From Parasegetibacter sp. NRK P23 (GTDB lineage Bacteria; Bacteroidota; Bacteroidia; Chitinophagales; Chitinophagaceae), in the NCBI RefSeq assembly GCF_023721715.1, contig NZ_JAMDLG010000001.1, positions 2,395,784 through 2,459,783 on the forward strand: DNA of 64,000 nucleotides, read 5' to 3'. Of this stretch, positions 42,969 to 52,377 are shown piece by piece; positions within the stretch are counted from its first letter, which is position 1, and every line of letters begins with the position of its first letter. The notes below the pieces were generated by a model. That model was not told where the DNA came from and ran no database searches. It saw nothing but the letters and a program-made list of their open reading frames with translations. The position numbers and the translations under genes are program-made.

Positions 42969-43619
42969 TTAAAACGCGATTTCGGAAAGTAAACGGGACC
43001 TGAATGCGGTTATATACGCCGCTCTTTCTTCCGCCATTTCTTTTCCAGCCGTCGTTTTCATGGTGGCGGGGAGGGTGAGCAGCTTCACTTCAATATGATC
43101 CAGGGCGAACAACTTATCGTTTAACGGTCTTTTCTCTGCCAACGGATCTTCCGGATCAAACAGGTTGCCGTTCATTCGTCCGGCGGTATAGAATAACCTT
43201 GCGATTCCCAGGGCCCCCAATGCTTCCATCCGATCGGCATCCTGTAATATCGCGGCTTCCGGTGTTTGAGTGGGTATATTCGCCGAAAAGCTGTGCGCAT
43301 GAATGGCATGGTGCACCGCAGGATACAAATCCGGAGGAAATGCCGGGAAAGTTGTTCTTAAAATCTCCAATGCTTTATCCGCGCTCATGCGGGAAGAAGC
43401 GGCACGATCAGGATGATCTTTCGGCAGCGCGATGAAATCATGAAAATAAGCGGCACATAGTAACACCAGCCTGTCAATGCTTCCCCCCTCTTTATCTGCA
43501 ATGGAGGTTGCGTATTGCCATACCCGGTGCAGATGATGGAGGTCGTGCGCGCCATCGCCTGTTGCCCAATGCTTTTGCAGAAAATCAACAAACTGTGTGC
43601 GCCAGAATTCCGTGGTCAT
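42969..43619 (-). CDS. HD-domain phosphohydrolase family protein
   Basis: A 216-residue metal-dependent phosphohydrolase. HDLHHLHRVWQYA supplies the first His, AAYFHDFIAL the HD pair (about residue 59), and ILQDADRMEALG the last Asp. The family acts on nucleotides or small phosphorylated compounds; the substrate is unknown. A start at 43625 would add MS. A -7-like box (TACATTTA on the minus strand, about 43645-43652) lies upstream. It is encoded just before the PmoA-like gene. Confidence 0.88.
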   Translation of the reverse strand: MTTEFWRTQFVDFLQKHWATGDGAHDLHHLHRVWQYATSIADKEGGSIDRLVLLCAAYFHDFIALPKDHPDRAASSRMSADKALEILRTTFPAFPPDLYPAVHHAIHAHSFSANIPTQTPEAAILQDADRMEALGALGIARLFYTAGRMNGNLFDPEDPLAEKRPLNDKLFALDHIEVKLLTLPATMKTTAGKEMAEERAAYITAFRSRLLSEIAF

Positions 43620-43820
43620 GCTCATACAAATCGTGCTTATCCCATAAATGTAGTACACCTTTTAAAAAAGCAGACAAATGATTGCTTTTGTCGGGAAGAA
43701 CGCCCATTTTGTGTAGAAGACAAGCGGGGGCATTTCAATTTTCGGAACATTTGCCGTACCCTTTCTAAGCACTTGCTGCATTTCCCTGTGTATTTATTCA
43801 CTTGCCATAAATGTACAGCT

Positions 43821-46268
43821 ATGCACAAAAATGCGATTGTTTTGCCATTAAAAGCCGTTGGACTGGACGACCTGGAACTGGTTGGCGGAAAGAACGCCTC
43901 ATTGGGTGAAATGCTCCAGCACCTCACTGCTGCCGGAATACGAATACCTGACGGATTCGTGATTACCGTAGAAGCCTACCGCAGGTTTATCGCGTACAAC
44001 CAGCTTGACCAGCAAATCCGGGACATCATTCAACAAGTTGACGTAAACCAGATCGAATCGCTCCGCCGGGGTGGCTTGCGTGTGCGCCAACTGATCCAGA
44101 ACAGCCGCTTCCCGCCTGAGTTCAGCGCCGAAATCATCGAGGCTTATAAAATGCTCTCCGCTGATTATGACCAGGAGTTCACTGATGTGGCCGTACGCTC
44201 TTCTGCCACTGCGGAAGACCTCCCCGACGCGTCTTTCGCTGGTCAGCAGGAAACCTACCTTAACGTACGCGGCCCGGTATCACTGATGGATGCCGTGCGC
44301 AACTGTTTCGCCTCACTTTTCACCGACCGCGCCATCAGTTACCGGGAAAGCTTTGGGTACGACCATTTCAGCATCGGACTTTCCGTTTGCGTACAGAAAA
44401 TGGTACGTTCCGACCTCGGCATCTCAGGGGTCGCCTTCTCGCTGGATACTGAAAGCGGTTTTCCACACACCGTATTGATCAACGCCTCGTTCGGATTGGG
44501 CGAAATGATTGTACAGGGTTCAGTTTCCCCTGATGAATACCTTGTTTTCAAACCCGCATTAGAAAAGGGCTTCCCGGCAATCATCGAGAAAAAGATCGGT
44601 CAGAAAGACAAAATGATGGTGTATGGCGATGACCCAGATGAACGCGTAAAAATCATTCCGACAGAAAAATCAGTACGGCAGAAATTCTGTCTCAAAGATG
44701 AATCCATCCTTGAACTCGCCGTTTGGGTGAGCAACATCGAAAAGTACTATTCCCAAAGAAAAGGGAAATGGACCCCGATGGATGTGGAATGGGCCGTGGA
44801 CGGACTTTCCGGGCAGTTGTTCATTCTCCAGGCGCGTCCCGAAACCATTCACTCCCGTAAAGACCCCGCAAAACTAACGGGTTACCGCATTACAGATGAG
44901 AACCGTCAATCAAAAAAAATCCTGGACGGCATTGCCGTTGGCGACAAAGTAGCCTCAGGTAAGGTAAGCATCCTTTATTCACTCGACAAACGCCTCACGG
45001 AAGGCAACGAATTCAGGGAAGGCGATGTACTGGTAACCGAAATGACGGATCCCGACTGGGAGCCCGTGATGAAAAAAGCGGCCGCTATTATCACCAACAA
45101 AGGAGGCAGGACCTGCCATGCAGCTATCGTGGCCAGAGAAATGGGCATCCCGGCAATAGTGGGTTGTGGCAACGCCACACAATTACTCGCCGATGGACAA
45201 CTGGTGACCGCCTCCTGCGCTGAAGGCGATACCGGCCATATTTATGAAGGCGAAATACCTTTCGAAACATCGTTTACTGATGTACGGGATATCCCTGAAA
45301 CCCGAACGAATATTATGCTGAACGTGGCTTCTCCTTCCATGAGTTTCCAGTTCGCGGCGCTGCCCAATAAAGGCGTTGGACTCGCCAGGGAAGAATTCAT
45401 CATCAACAACTACATCCAGGTGCATCCACTTGCGTTGTTGCGCCACAGAACACTGAATGATCCCGAACTCACAGCCGAGATAGAAAAAAGAATGGCTGGC
45501 TTTGCTGACGAAGAAGATTTCTTCATTCAGAAACTATCTTTCGGCATCGCGAAGATCGCTTCCGCTTTCTACCCTGAAAAAGTGATCGTGCGGTTCTCCG
45601 ACTTCAAGAGCAACGAATACTTCAACCTGCTGGGCGGAAAATATTTTGAACCTTCCGAAGAGAACCCGATGATCGGCTGGAGAGGTGCTTCGCGGTATTA
45701 CAGTGACGCGTACAAAGAGGCTTTCGGACTGGAATGTAAAGCGATCAGCCATGTACGCAACCACCTCGGATTAAGCAATGTGGTGGTGATGGTTCCTTTC
45801 TGCAGAACAGTGGAAGAACTGTTGGCCGTGTATGAAGTGATGAAAAAATACGGACTGGAAAGAGGAAAAGACGGGCTGGAAGTCTTTCTGATGGCAGAGA
45901 TTCCTTCCAACATCATTATGGCGGAAGCGTTCGCGCAACACATTGATGGGTTCTCCATTGGCTCGAATGACCTGACGCAGCTTACGCTTGGGCTGGACCG
46001 GGATTCTTCATTGGTGGCGCATTTGTACAATGAAATGAATCCCGCGGTAAAAGAGATGATCCGGATGCTGATCAGGACGGCGAAAAGATGTGGGGTGAAA
46101 GTAGGCATCTGCGGGCAGGGACCATCGGATAATCCGGCATTCGCGCAGTTTCTGGTGGAGGAAGGGATTGATAGTATTTCGGTAACGCCGGATTCATTGG
46201 TAAAGACGGTGCAGGCGATTGCGGAGTTGGAGGAGCGGCATAGGGAGAAGGTGGTGGTGCACGTGTAA
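43821..46268 (+). CDS. ppsA: Phosphoenolpyruvate synthase
   Basis: Makes phosphoenolpyruvate from pyruvate and ATP for gluconeogenesis. The 815-residue protein has the N-terminal ATP-grasp domain (LVGGKNASLGEML, AVRSSATAEDLPDASFAGQQ), the central swivelling domain with the phosphorylated His in NKGGRTCHAAIVAREMGIPA (about residue 430), and the C-terminal PEP/pyruvate barrel (SIGSNDLTQLTLGLDRDS, VGICGQGPSDNP). An upstream open frame adds 102 non-homologous residues; the ATG at 43821 begins MHKNAIVLPLKAV. Confidence 0.96.
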   Translation: MHKNAIVLPLKAVGLDDLELVGGKNASLGEMLQHLTAAGIRIPDGFVITVEAYRRFIAYNQLDQQIRDIIQQVDVNQIESLRRGGLRVRQLIQNSRFPPEFSAEIIEAYKMLSADYDQEFTDVAVRSSATAEDLPDASFAGQQETYLNVRGPVSLMDAVRNCFASLFTDRAISYRESFGYDHFSIGLSVCVQKMVRSDLGISGVAFSLDTESGFPHTVLINASFGLGEMIVQGSVSPDEYLVFKPALEKGFPAIIEKKIGQKDKMMVYGDDPDERVKIIPTEKSVRQKFCLKDESILELAVWVSNIEKYYSQRKGKWTPMDVEWAVDGLSGQLFILQARPETIHSRKDPAKLTGYRITDENRQSKKILDGIAVGDKVASGKVSILYSLDKRLTEGNEFREGDVLVTEMTDPDWEPVMKKAAAIITNKGGRTCHAAIVAREMGIPAIVGCGNATQLLADGQLVTASCAEGDTGHIYEGEIPFETSFTDVRDIPETRTNIMLNVASPSMSFQFAALPNKGVGLAREEFIINNYIQVHPLALLRHRTLNDPELTAEIEKRMAGFADEEDFFIQKLSFGIAKIASAFYPEKVIVRFSDFKSNEYFNLLGGKYFEPSEENPMIGWRGASRYYSDAYKEAFGLECKAISHVRNHLGLSNVVVMVPFCRTVEELLAVYEVMKKYGLERGKDGLEVFLMAEIPSNIIMAEAFAQHIDGFSIGSNDLTQLTLGLDRDSSLVAHLYNEMNPAVKEMIRMLIRTAKRCGVKVGICGQGPSDNPAFAQFLVEEGIDSISVTPDSLVKTVQAIAELEERHREKVVVHV

Positions 46269-46300
46269 CAGTTTGTTTCCTGAAGGTGTGGTGAGATTTT

Positions 46301-46441
46301 TTCACGCAATTGCTTCGGCCTTGCGGCCTCGCAACGCACTGCTTCGTACCTCGCAGGAGCAAGGACGCAAAGCATAGACTGGTTGGTGAGCGGTTGAATT
46401 TGTAGGGATTGGTTGCTCGCGACGACGCCACGACGCTACGT
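46301..46441 (+). repeat. Two-part dispersed intergenic repeat
   Basis: Part one contains GCACTGCTTCGTACCTCGCA then GGAGCAAGGACGCAAAGC; part two (46414-46441) reads GCTCGCGACGACGCCACGAC then GCTACG. It is the closest relative of the copy at 25236-25372. Confidence 0.75.
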
Positions 46442-46446
46442 TGGTT

Positions 46447-46496
46447 AAAATACGGTAAGGACGCATGGTGGTTATGATGCGTCTTTATCGTATTTT
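46447..46496 (+). terminator. Long 20-base-pair hairpin, probable ppsA terminator
   Basis: Arms 46447-46466 and 46477-46496 pair over 20 positions with two G-U wobbles and a 10-base loop. The inner core GACGCAT/ATGCGTC is followed by TTTATCGTATTTT. It lies just before the next gene and argues against a start at 46498 for that gene. Confidence 0.65.
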
Positions 46497-46518
46497 CATG
46501 GCCCAAATTTCTGAGATT

Positions 46519-47574
46519 ATGGCAACAGTAATACGCACGGGCATTTGTTCTTATGGTATGAGTGGTAAGCTTTTTCATGCGCCATTCATTGAGGCGCATC
46601 CGGGATTTGAGTTGACGGGCATGGTGGAGCGCACGAAAAATGAATCGAGAGAAAGGTACCCGAATGCCATAGTGTACAGGTCGGTGGAAGAAATGCTGGC
46701 GAATGATGCCATAGCACTCATTATTGTGAATACACCCGTGCAAACGCATTTCGACTATACGAAAGCAGCGTTGCTGGCAGGAAAACATGTGATACTGGAA
46801 AAGCCTATGACCGTTCACCTGCACGAAGCGGAGGAACTTGCGGCGCTGGCGGAAAAGCTGGGACTTATTTTATGTGTTTACCAGAACCGCCGTTACGATG
46901 GCGACTTCAGGGCGGTAAAAAAAGTGCTGGACGAAGGTGTGTTGGGTACCATAAAGGAAGTGGAGATAGCGTACAACCGTTTCCGTGATGTGCCCGCGGG
47001 AAAGCCACACAAGGAAGGCGATCTTCCCGGAGCAGGTATCCTTCACGACCTGGGTGCGCACCTGATAGACCAGTCGCTGCAATTATTCGGTTTCCCCGAA
47101 GCCGTTTTCGCGGATGTATGTACGATGCGGGAAAACGTGATTGCGAACGACTATTTCGAGCTGCTCCTTTTCTATAAAAACAACCTGCGGGTACGTTTAA
47201 AAAGTAATATGCTGGTACGTGAACTGCTGCCTGCTTACATTTTGAACGGCAGTCTGGGATCATTCCACCAGCAACGTTCGGACCGGCAGGAAGAGGAATT
47301 ACTGGCAGGTGTGGTGCCTTCTATTGAAAGCTGGTGCCCCGCGCCCGCTTCACCCGATGGCTTATTGCATACCGTAAGGAATGGTGCGGTGGTCAGGGAA
47401 CTTCAGACTTCTGAACCGGGGAACTATATGGGTTACTTCAGCGATGTGCACGACGCCATTACAGGAAAAGGAGAAAACCCCGTGCCTGCAGGGGACGGGG
47501 TGCGTATCATTAAAATCGTTGAAATGGCGCTGCGCAGTTCAAAGGAAAAAAGAGTGATCTTATCCAATGGATAA
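46519..47574 (+). CDS. Gfo/Idh/MocA-family oxidoreductase
   Basis: NAD(P)-dependent dehydrogenase of 351 residues acting on sugars or related compounds. It begins MATVIRTGICSYGMSGKLFHAPF, a Rossmann start. NTPVQTHFDYTKAALLAGKHVILEKPMTVHLHEAEEL (in parts, residues ~78-115) carries the EKP motif, and the C-terminal GFO_IDH_MocA_C domain includes GAGILHDLGAHLIDQSLQLFG with the likely catalytic His. It resembles YdgJ/IolW-type enzymes. Substrate not readable. Confidence 0.92.
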   Translation: MATVIRTGICSYGMSGKLFHAPFIEAHPGFELTGMVERTKNESRERYPNAIVYRSVEEMLANDAIALIIVNTPVQTHFDYTKAALLAGKHVILEKPMTVHLHEAEELAALAEKLGLILCVYQNRRYDGDFRAVKKVLDEGVLGTIKEVEIAYNRFRDVPAGKPHKEGDLPGAGILHDLGAHLIDQSLQLFGFPEAVFADVCTMRENVIANDYFELLLFYKNNLRVRLKSNMLVRELLPAYILNGSLGSFHQQRSDRQEEELLAGVVPSIESWCPAPASPDGLLHTVRNGAVVRELQTSEPGNYMGYFSDVHDAITGKGENPVPAGDGVRIIKIVEMALRSSKEKRVILSNG

Positions 47575-47582
47575 GGATGCCG

Positions 47583-48053
47583 CTATTTTTTCTTCTTTGC
47601 TGCTTTCGTTTTCTTAGCAGCGGCTTCTTTCGCCTTCTGCGCGTCGATCTTTATATTCTCTCTGATGGTTTCCCAATACTCTTTGCCATAGCTCACAAAA
47701 ATTTCGGAGCCGGCGGGAATATTGCGCAACGCTTTGATGAACACCCTTGTGCCGATGGGTTCATATTCCGCGTTGTTCACCAGGCCTTTCACTTTACGGA
47801 GTCCGCGCGCATCGTTCGCATAACGGGCCAGTGAAGACTTCATGCGGCGCGCGTCAATAACGTGGTTGCGGTTCACGAAAAAGATATAGCCGTTTTCACC
47901 ATCATCGTGGTTGGCTTCTTTCCAGGAACTGACGCGTCCTTTGTATTCCACGATCTGTGTTCCTTTGGGGATATCTACTTCTGTAAACAGGCCCATCCCT
48001 GAATCGGGTATGGTAGAGGTTTTAACAACGAGTTTCTTTTCAAGTAATGCCAT
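47583..48053 (-). CDS. SET-domain protein
   Basis: A 156-residue protein: a compact SET domain (GMGLFTEVDIPKGTQIVEYKG near residue 20, RYANDARG, LVNNAEYEPI, IPAGSEIFVSYGKEYW) followed by a Lys/Ala-rich tail (KKTKAAKKKK). SET domains methylate protein lysines; bacterial targets are mostly unknown. The RYANDA-type segment corresponds to the conserved NHxC/NH region of the family. Start at 48053 (MALLEKKL) is preferred over 48170, which adds non-homologous residues. Confidence 0.88.
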   Translation of the reverse strand: MALLEKKLVVKTSTIPDSGMGLFTEVDIPKGTQIVEYKGRVSSWKEANHDDGENGYIFFVNRNHVIDARRMKSSLARYANDARGLRKVKGLVNNAEYEPIGTRVFIKALRNIPAGSEIFVSYGKEYWETIRENIKIDAQKAKEAAAKKTKAAKKKK

Positions 48054-48202
48054 GCAGAATATTTCTGGGCCGCAAATTAAGGGTTTGAACGTATTCTTTA
48101 CACATTTAATTCTTCTTTTAAAAAATGCGTGGTGTTCTTCAACGGTATTGGGATGAAATCTATTCTTCATTACCTTAGCGGAACCTTATCAATCTTCATC
48201 CC

Positions 48203-48556
48203 ATGAATATCGACATGCTTCATTATTGGCGGAAAGTATTGAATATTGCCCTGGAACTGCCCGGAACGGAGGAGTCCAGCTCCCACGGCACGCCCGCCTG
48301 CAAAGTAAACAGCAAACTTTTCGCCAGGCTCTGGGAAGATGGAAAAACACTCGCCGTGTATTCCGCTGAAAGGGAAAGATGGATGAAACTCAGGCCCGCA
48401 GTGTATTTCATTACCGCGCATTACAATAACCACCCCATGCTGCTCATCAACCTCGAAAAGGTGGGTGAAGCCGAGTTGAAGGAGCTGGTACAAACTTCTT
48501 GGGAAATCAGGGCGCCGCGTTCCCTGCAGAAATCCTGGAAAGAAAGCAGCAACTGA
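48203..48556 (+). CDS. MmcQ/YjbR family protein
   Basis: A 117-residue protein of the MmcQ/YjbR family, a small fold with a cyclophilin- or DNA-binding-like character. Markers are ALELPGTEESSSHGTPACKVNSKLFARL and the C-terminal LVQTSWEIRAPRSLQKSW. Function unknown. A -7-like box TACCTTAG lies about 30 bases upstream of the ATG. It converges with the hybrid kinase, with one base between stops. Confidence 0.88.
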   Translation: MNIDMLHYWRKVLNIALELPGTEESSSHGTPACKVNSKLFARLWEDGKTLAVYSAERERWMKLRPAVYFITAHYNNHPMLLINLEKVGEAELKELVQTSWEIRAPRSLQKSWKESSN

Positions 48557-48557
48557 A

Positions 48558-51026
48558 TCAGTCTGAAGCCTGGGTCTGATGGTCCCTGAGCTGGGCCACG
48601 GCATCGTCGATCAGCATGGATAATTTTGAGAGCAGCATTTGCAGTGCTTTATCGTCCCGGCTGTGCTTGTCCCAATGTTCAATTTCCAAAGCAATGGCGC
48701 CTGCTTCCGTGGCACCCACGATCTCCAGGGAGGGCTTGATGCGGTGGGCCGCGGCGCTCATCAGTTCAAACTCGCGCTCTTCAAATCCGCGCTGCATTTC
48801 CACCATCGCTATAGGTGTCTGCCTGCAGAACACGGAGATCAGGCTTTGCATGAATTCGGGGTCACCCGCACTATAGGTTTCCAGCGTAGCTATATCTATC
48901 GTAAAGCCGGATTTGCGCTTCTTCACCTCCTGTTCCGTTACCGGAGCCGCATCTCCCCTTATCCATTTTTCCAGCATCCCCAGCAATACGTTTTCCCGGT
49001 ATGGTTTTGAAAGAAAATCGTTCATCCCCGCATTCAGGCATTTTTCCGCCTCCCCTTTCAGCGCATGGGCCGTGAGGGCCACGATGGGCGTTGTACTTTT
49101 CAGTTCCTGGCGAATGATGCGCGTGGCTTCGAGTCCGTCCATCTGCGGCATCTGAATATCCATGAGGATCAGGTCGAAGTTGTTGTTCTTAACGGCTTCC
49201 ACGGCCTCAATGCCATTTCCGGCTTCCGTTACTTCTATACCATATTGCTGGAGCAGCATCTTCGCGACCAGTGTATTCATTTCATTGTCTTCCACCAGTA
49301 ACACCTTCTTCCCGGTGAGGTCAGCGATATGTTCCGGCTCTTCAATCGATAATACGGGCCGGGCGCCACTCTTCTCGAATGGAAGGGTCACGATAACGGT
49401 GGTGCCCACCTGTTGTTCACTTTCAATGGCGATGGACCCGCCCAGCAATTCGGTGAGGTTCTTCACGATGCTCATGCCCAGGCCGGTCCCCCCGAACTTA
49501 CGGGCGATGGAGCGGTCTTCCTGGCTGAATTTTTCGAATATCCTGGTGAGGTAATCCGGATCAATGCCAGAACCGGTATCTTTTACTTTTATCACGATCT
49601 CCTGTTCGGACGCCTTATCATTACTTACGGTGCATTCCACCGACACGGAACCTTCCGTTGTAAATTTGATCGCGTTGCCCACCAGGTTCACCAGTATCTG
49701 CTGCAGGCGGAACGGATCACCTATAAGTTCAGGCGCAATGGAATCGTCCATCTCCTGTTTCAGTTCAATCTCTTTTTCCTCCGCTTTCAGTTCATGCATC
49801 CGGAGTACCTGGTTCACCACATCCCTCAGCCTGAAAGGCAGTGCTTCGATCACGAGCTGACCTGCTTCTATCTTGGAGATATCGAGGATATCGTTCATGA
49901 TCACGAGCAGGTTCTCGGAAGCCGTGATGATGTTTTGCAGGTAGAATTGCTGGCTATCGCTCAGGTTAGTTTTCTCCAGTTGCAGCGCCATGCCCATGAT
50001 CGCGTTCATGGGCGTACGCATTTCATGGCTCATGTTGGCCAGGAAATTCTCTTTGGCACGGGAAGACTCCTCCGCCTGCTCCCAGGAAGAAACAAGCGCG
50101 TCTTCCATGTATTTCTGATCGGTAATATCGAGGTGAATGCCGGTAGAGCCTACCAGTTCACCCTTATCGTTGTACCTTGGCGCCGCGCTGATGAGCCACC
50201 ATTTGATGGCGCCTTTTTTATCTTTTACCGTGATCTCATAAGCATCTGATATCCCTTTTTTCCGGAGTTCATTCTTCACCTCCATCAGTTCCTGGTCTTT
50301 GTTCCGGGCGAAAAGCATCCAGGGGTTTTTCCCCAGCAACTCCTCCCTTTCATACCCGCACATCTCGCAGAAACTATTGTTCACGTACTGGATCTTTTCA
50401 TCGATATCCACTTCGATGAGACCGAGGTTCATATTGGCGATGATGTTGCGGTACTTTTCTTCCTGGAGACGGAGCACATCTTCGGCGAGTTTGCTGGCGG
50501 TGATGTCTTCCACTATCGCGAAGAATTCGATGGCGGCGCCGTTCGCGTCAGTAATGGCCTGTCCGGAGCACCTGGCCCAGAAAGTTGTGCCATCTTTCCG
50601 GTAGCACAGCAATTCCGGTTCAAATGCTTTCCCGCTGTAGAAAAGATCCAGCATTCTTCTCAGCGCGTCCATATCGGTTTCGGGACCTTTCAACAGTTCT
50701 ACGGGCGTTTTCCCGATGATCTCCTCCCCAACATAGCCAGTGAGCGAGGAGAATGCCTCGTTGTACCAGGTGATCCGTCCCCTGATATCGGTAAAAACAA
50801 CACCATTCTTGTTGAGACTTGCGACCAGGGATAGATGCCCGAGTTCAGACTGAATATAAGAGGTTCCTTCGGAAGTGTTGTTCGTGCTTTGCTGATCGGT
50901 GATGTGTTCGGCGTATACCTGGTTGATAGCGGCAATAAAATCCTTCATGCCGGGGTTCTTCAGCAGTTCATTGTCCAGGTGTTTACCCAGCTGATATTGG
51001 AGGAGTGGGTGTAATGGTTTATTCAT
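48558..51026 (-). CDS. Hybrid sensor histidine kinase (PAS-PAS-HisKA-HATPase-REC-Hpt)
   Basis: An 822-residue cytoplasmic hybrid kinase with no clear membrane segment. Two PAS domains (about residues 70-185 and 190-310) are followed by HisKA with NFLANMSHEMRTPMNAIMG (phospho-His, about 335), HATPase (LQQILVNLVGNAIKFT, DTGSGIDPD, GGTGLGMSI), a receiver domain with LILMDIQMPQMDG (phospho-Asp, about 635), and a C-terminal Hpt domain with AAAHRIKPSLEIVGA. All phosphorelay residues appear intact. Output partner unknown. Confidence 0.94.
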   Translation of the reverse strand: MNKPLHPLLQYQLGKHLDNELLKNPGMKDFIAAINQVYAEHITDQQSTNNTSEGTSYIQSELGHLSLVASLNKNGVVFTDIRGRITWYNEAFSSLTGYVGEEIIGKTPVELLKGPETDMDALRRMLDLFYSGKAFEPELLCYRKDGTTFWARCSGQAITDANGAAIEFFAIVEDITASKLAEDVLRLQEEKYRNIIANMNLGLIEVDIDEKIQYVNNSFCEMCGYEREELLGKNPWMLFARNKDQELMEVKNELRKKGISDAYEITVKDKKGAIKWWLISAAPRYNDKGELVGSTGIHLDITDQKYMEDALVSSWEQAEESSRAKENFLANMSHEMRTPMNAIMGMALQLEKTNLSDSQQFYLQNIITASENLLVIMNDILDISKIEAGQLVIEALPFRLRDVVNQVLRMHELKAEEKEIELKQEMDDSIAPELIGDPFRLQQILVNLVGNAIKFTTEGSVSVECTVSNDKASEQEIVIKVKDTGSGIDPDYLTRIFEKFSQEDRSIARKFGGTGLGMSIVKNLTELLGGSIAIESEQQVGTTVIVTLPFEKSGARPVLSIEEPEHIADLTGKKVLLVEDNEMNTLVAKMLLQQYGIEVTEAGNGIEAVEAVKNNNFDLILMDIQMPQMDGLEATRIIRQELKSTTPIVALTAHALKGEAEKCLNAGMNDFLSKPYRENVLLGMLEKWIRGDAAPVTEQEVKKRKSGFTIDIATLETYSAGDPEFMQSLISVFCRQTPIAMVEMQRGFEEREFELMSAAAHRIKPSLEIVGATEAGAIALEIEHWDKHSRDDKALQMLLSKLSMLIDDAVAQLRDHQTQASD

Positions 51027-51196
51027 GTTGCTCCATGGGCTGTTCTTCTGATATCGTTCAGCTGCTAATCTTTTGCCCGTACGGTAAAAATAAGGATTTT
51101 AACCCATCCGGGAAATATGCCCGAAAGGAACGTGCGGGGTGGTATGGTAATTGCCTTTTTGAAAGAAAATATCTGTATCACCTAAAAATTTAAGTC

Positions 51197-51385
51197 ATGC
51201 AAAGGAATAACATCATGAAAGCCGCGGGCATCGCCGCCGCCGTTGTTGGCACTTCAATTTACCTGTACCGCCGTTACAAAGCAAACTGTGCCGCCAGGAT
51301 GGAGAACGGAGAAAACACACATGGAGATCATACATCGGCCATCCGCCAGGTATTGAGCCGGGCAAAAATGGCCGCCAGCAGGTAG
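51197..51385 (+). CDS. Small single-span membrane protein, unknown
   Basis: A 62-residue protein, MQRNNIMKAAGIAAAVVGTS, with one hydrophobic segment (about 8-23) followed by a basic cytoplasmic-type stretch (YRRYKANCAARM) and a helical tail. It resembles short YtxH-like envelope proteins only in layout. Start and stop codons are clean and it sits alone, two bases from the convergent lipoprotein gene. Judged real on composition. Confidence 0.6.
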   Translation: MQRNNIMKAAGIAAAVVGTSIYLYRRYKANCAARMENGENTHGDHTSAIRQVLSRAKMAASR

Positions 51386-51386
51386 A

Positions 51387-52196
51387 TCAGTAAAGGAGTT
51401 TGTAGGAGAAGGAAGCGTTGTATTGGGGTTCAGTATCGAATACTACTGAACTTTTCACTGAATCGAGCCGGAGGTTGTTGATGAAGTAAGTATTGGTAAC
51501 GGTCTTCTCCAGCACCTCCGGTTGTCCCGGATTAATCCTTGTGGTACGTATAATGGCTGGAAGGCGCTGTGCATTACGCAGGACGGGATAATTGTAGAGC
51601 GTATAATTTTCGTTTAATCCGATTGCCACGAAAACCCAGGGATTGAAGCGGTGCTGAGCGGAATAAGCGTCCACATATGTATTGATGACGGCCGAGCCGG
51701 ATTGTGTCGTGATTTTTGAAGGAAGGCCCTCCGCATTATATAAATAAGTGGATGAAGCCTTTAAGGTTTGTCCACCTTCATGAATATCGTAGTACAATAA
51801 CCTCGAAAGCCTTTTCTTATTATCGTATTCATACTCCAATTTATATGAATCGGGTAATGTGGGATGAATGGACGCATTTATAATTGAAGTAAGTAAGTCA
51901 CCGGTGTAATAAAATTTGTTCGTGTAGAGCGAGTGCCCTGTGTTTACCTCTGTTACGCGTTTGTTGATATGCGTATAGGTATTCAATGATGAGATGGTTC
52001 CCTGTAAAGAGGCTATTTGCCGGATTGTACTGTCTGAATTGTACTCATATTGCGAAACCAAGCCAACATTCCATTCTATTTTGCGGAGCAAAGACATTGG
52101 TTTTTCCTGGTTGGAAGGCGAATCATTTTTCCGGCAGGAAATGAAAGCGGAAGACACCAGTAAAACTACGATCGTGATTTTACGCAGCTGATACAT
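51387..52196 (-). CDS. Lipoprotein of unknown function
   Basis: A 269-residue lipoprotein: the N-terminus MYQLRKITIVVLLVSSAFISC ends in a lipobox Cys. The rest is rich in beta-type segments with YD- or YN-containing repeats (YEYDNKKRLSRLLYYDI, YLYNAEGLPSKITT), a pattern like DUF4595/RHS-type repeats, here only loosely. It probably sits on the outer membrane. The upstream frame is open to 52325, but the ATG at 52196 begins the signal peptide. Confidence 0.8.
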   Translation of the reverse strand: MYQLRKITIVVLLVSSAFISCRKNDSPSNQEKPMSLLRKIEWNVGLVSQYEYNSDSTIRQIASLQGTISSLNTYTHINKRVTEVNTGHSLYTNKFYYTGDLLTSIINASIHPTLPDSYKLEYEYDNKKRLSRLLYYDIHEGGQTLKASSTYLYNAEGLPSKITTQSGSAVINTYVDAYSAQHRFNPWVFVAIGLNENYTLYNYPVLRNAQRLPAIIRTTRINPGQPEVLEKTVTNTYFINNLRLDSVKSSVVFDTEPQYNASFSYKLLY

Positions 52197-52377
52197 AGGA
52201 ATGATTTTCCGTAAAAATAAAATGAACCGTTCAGCGCTATGCCACATGAAAATGTGGAGTATTAAACTGAAGTAATCGTGTAAACCACATGTATATGTGA
52301 CCTGATAACATTCCTGCAAAAACATTTACCACAAAGTGGTATTTCAGGGTCGGAATGGTACGACTACCTTTACTTTA

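Larger units (their letters stand above)
46269..46518. other. Intergenic region with two-part repeat and long hairpin
   Basis: 250 bases containing the dispersed repeat (46301-46441) and a 20-base-pair hairpin (46447-46496) that probably ends ppsA. No CDS. Confidence 0.6.

Noticed and set aside
43515-43820. N-terminal extension of ppsA by 102 residues
   Set aside because: The extension is antisense to the HD-domain gene and its promoter region, and the family N-terminus begins at the ATG at 43821.
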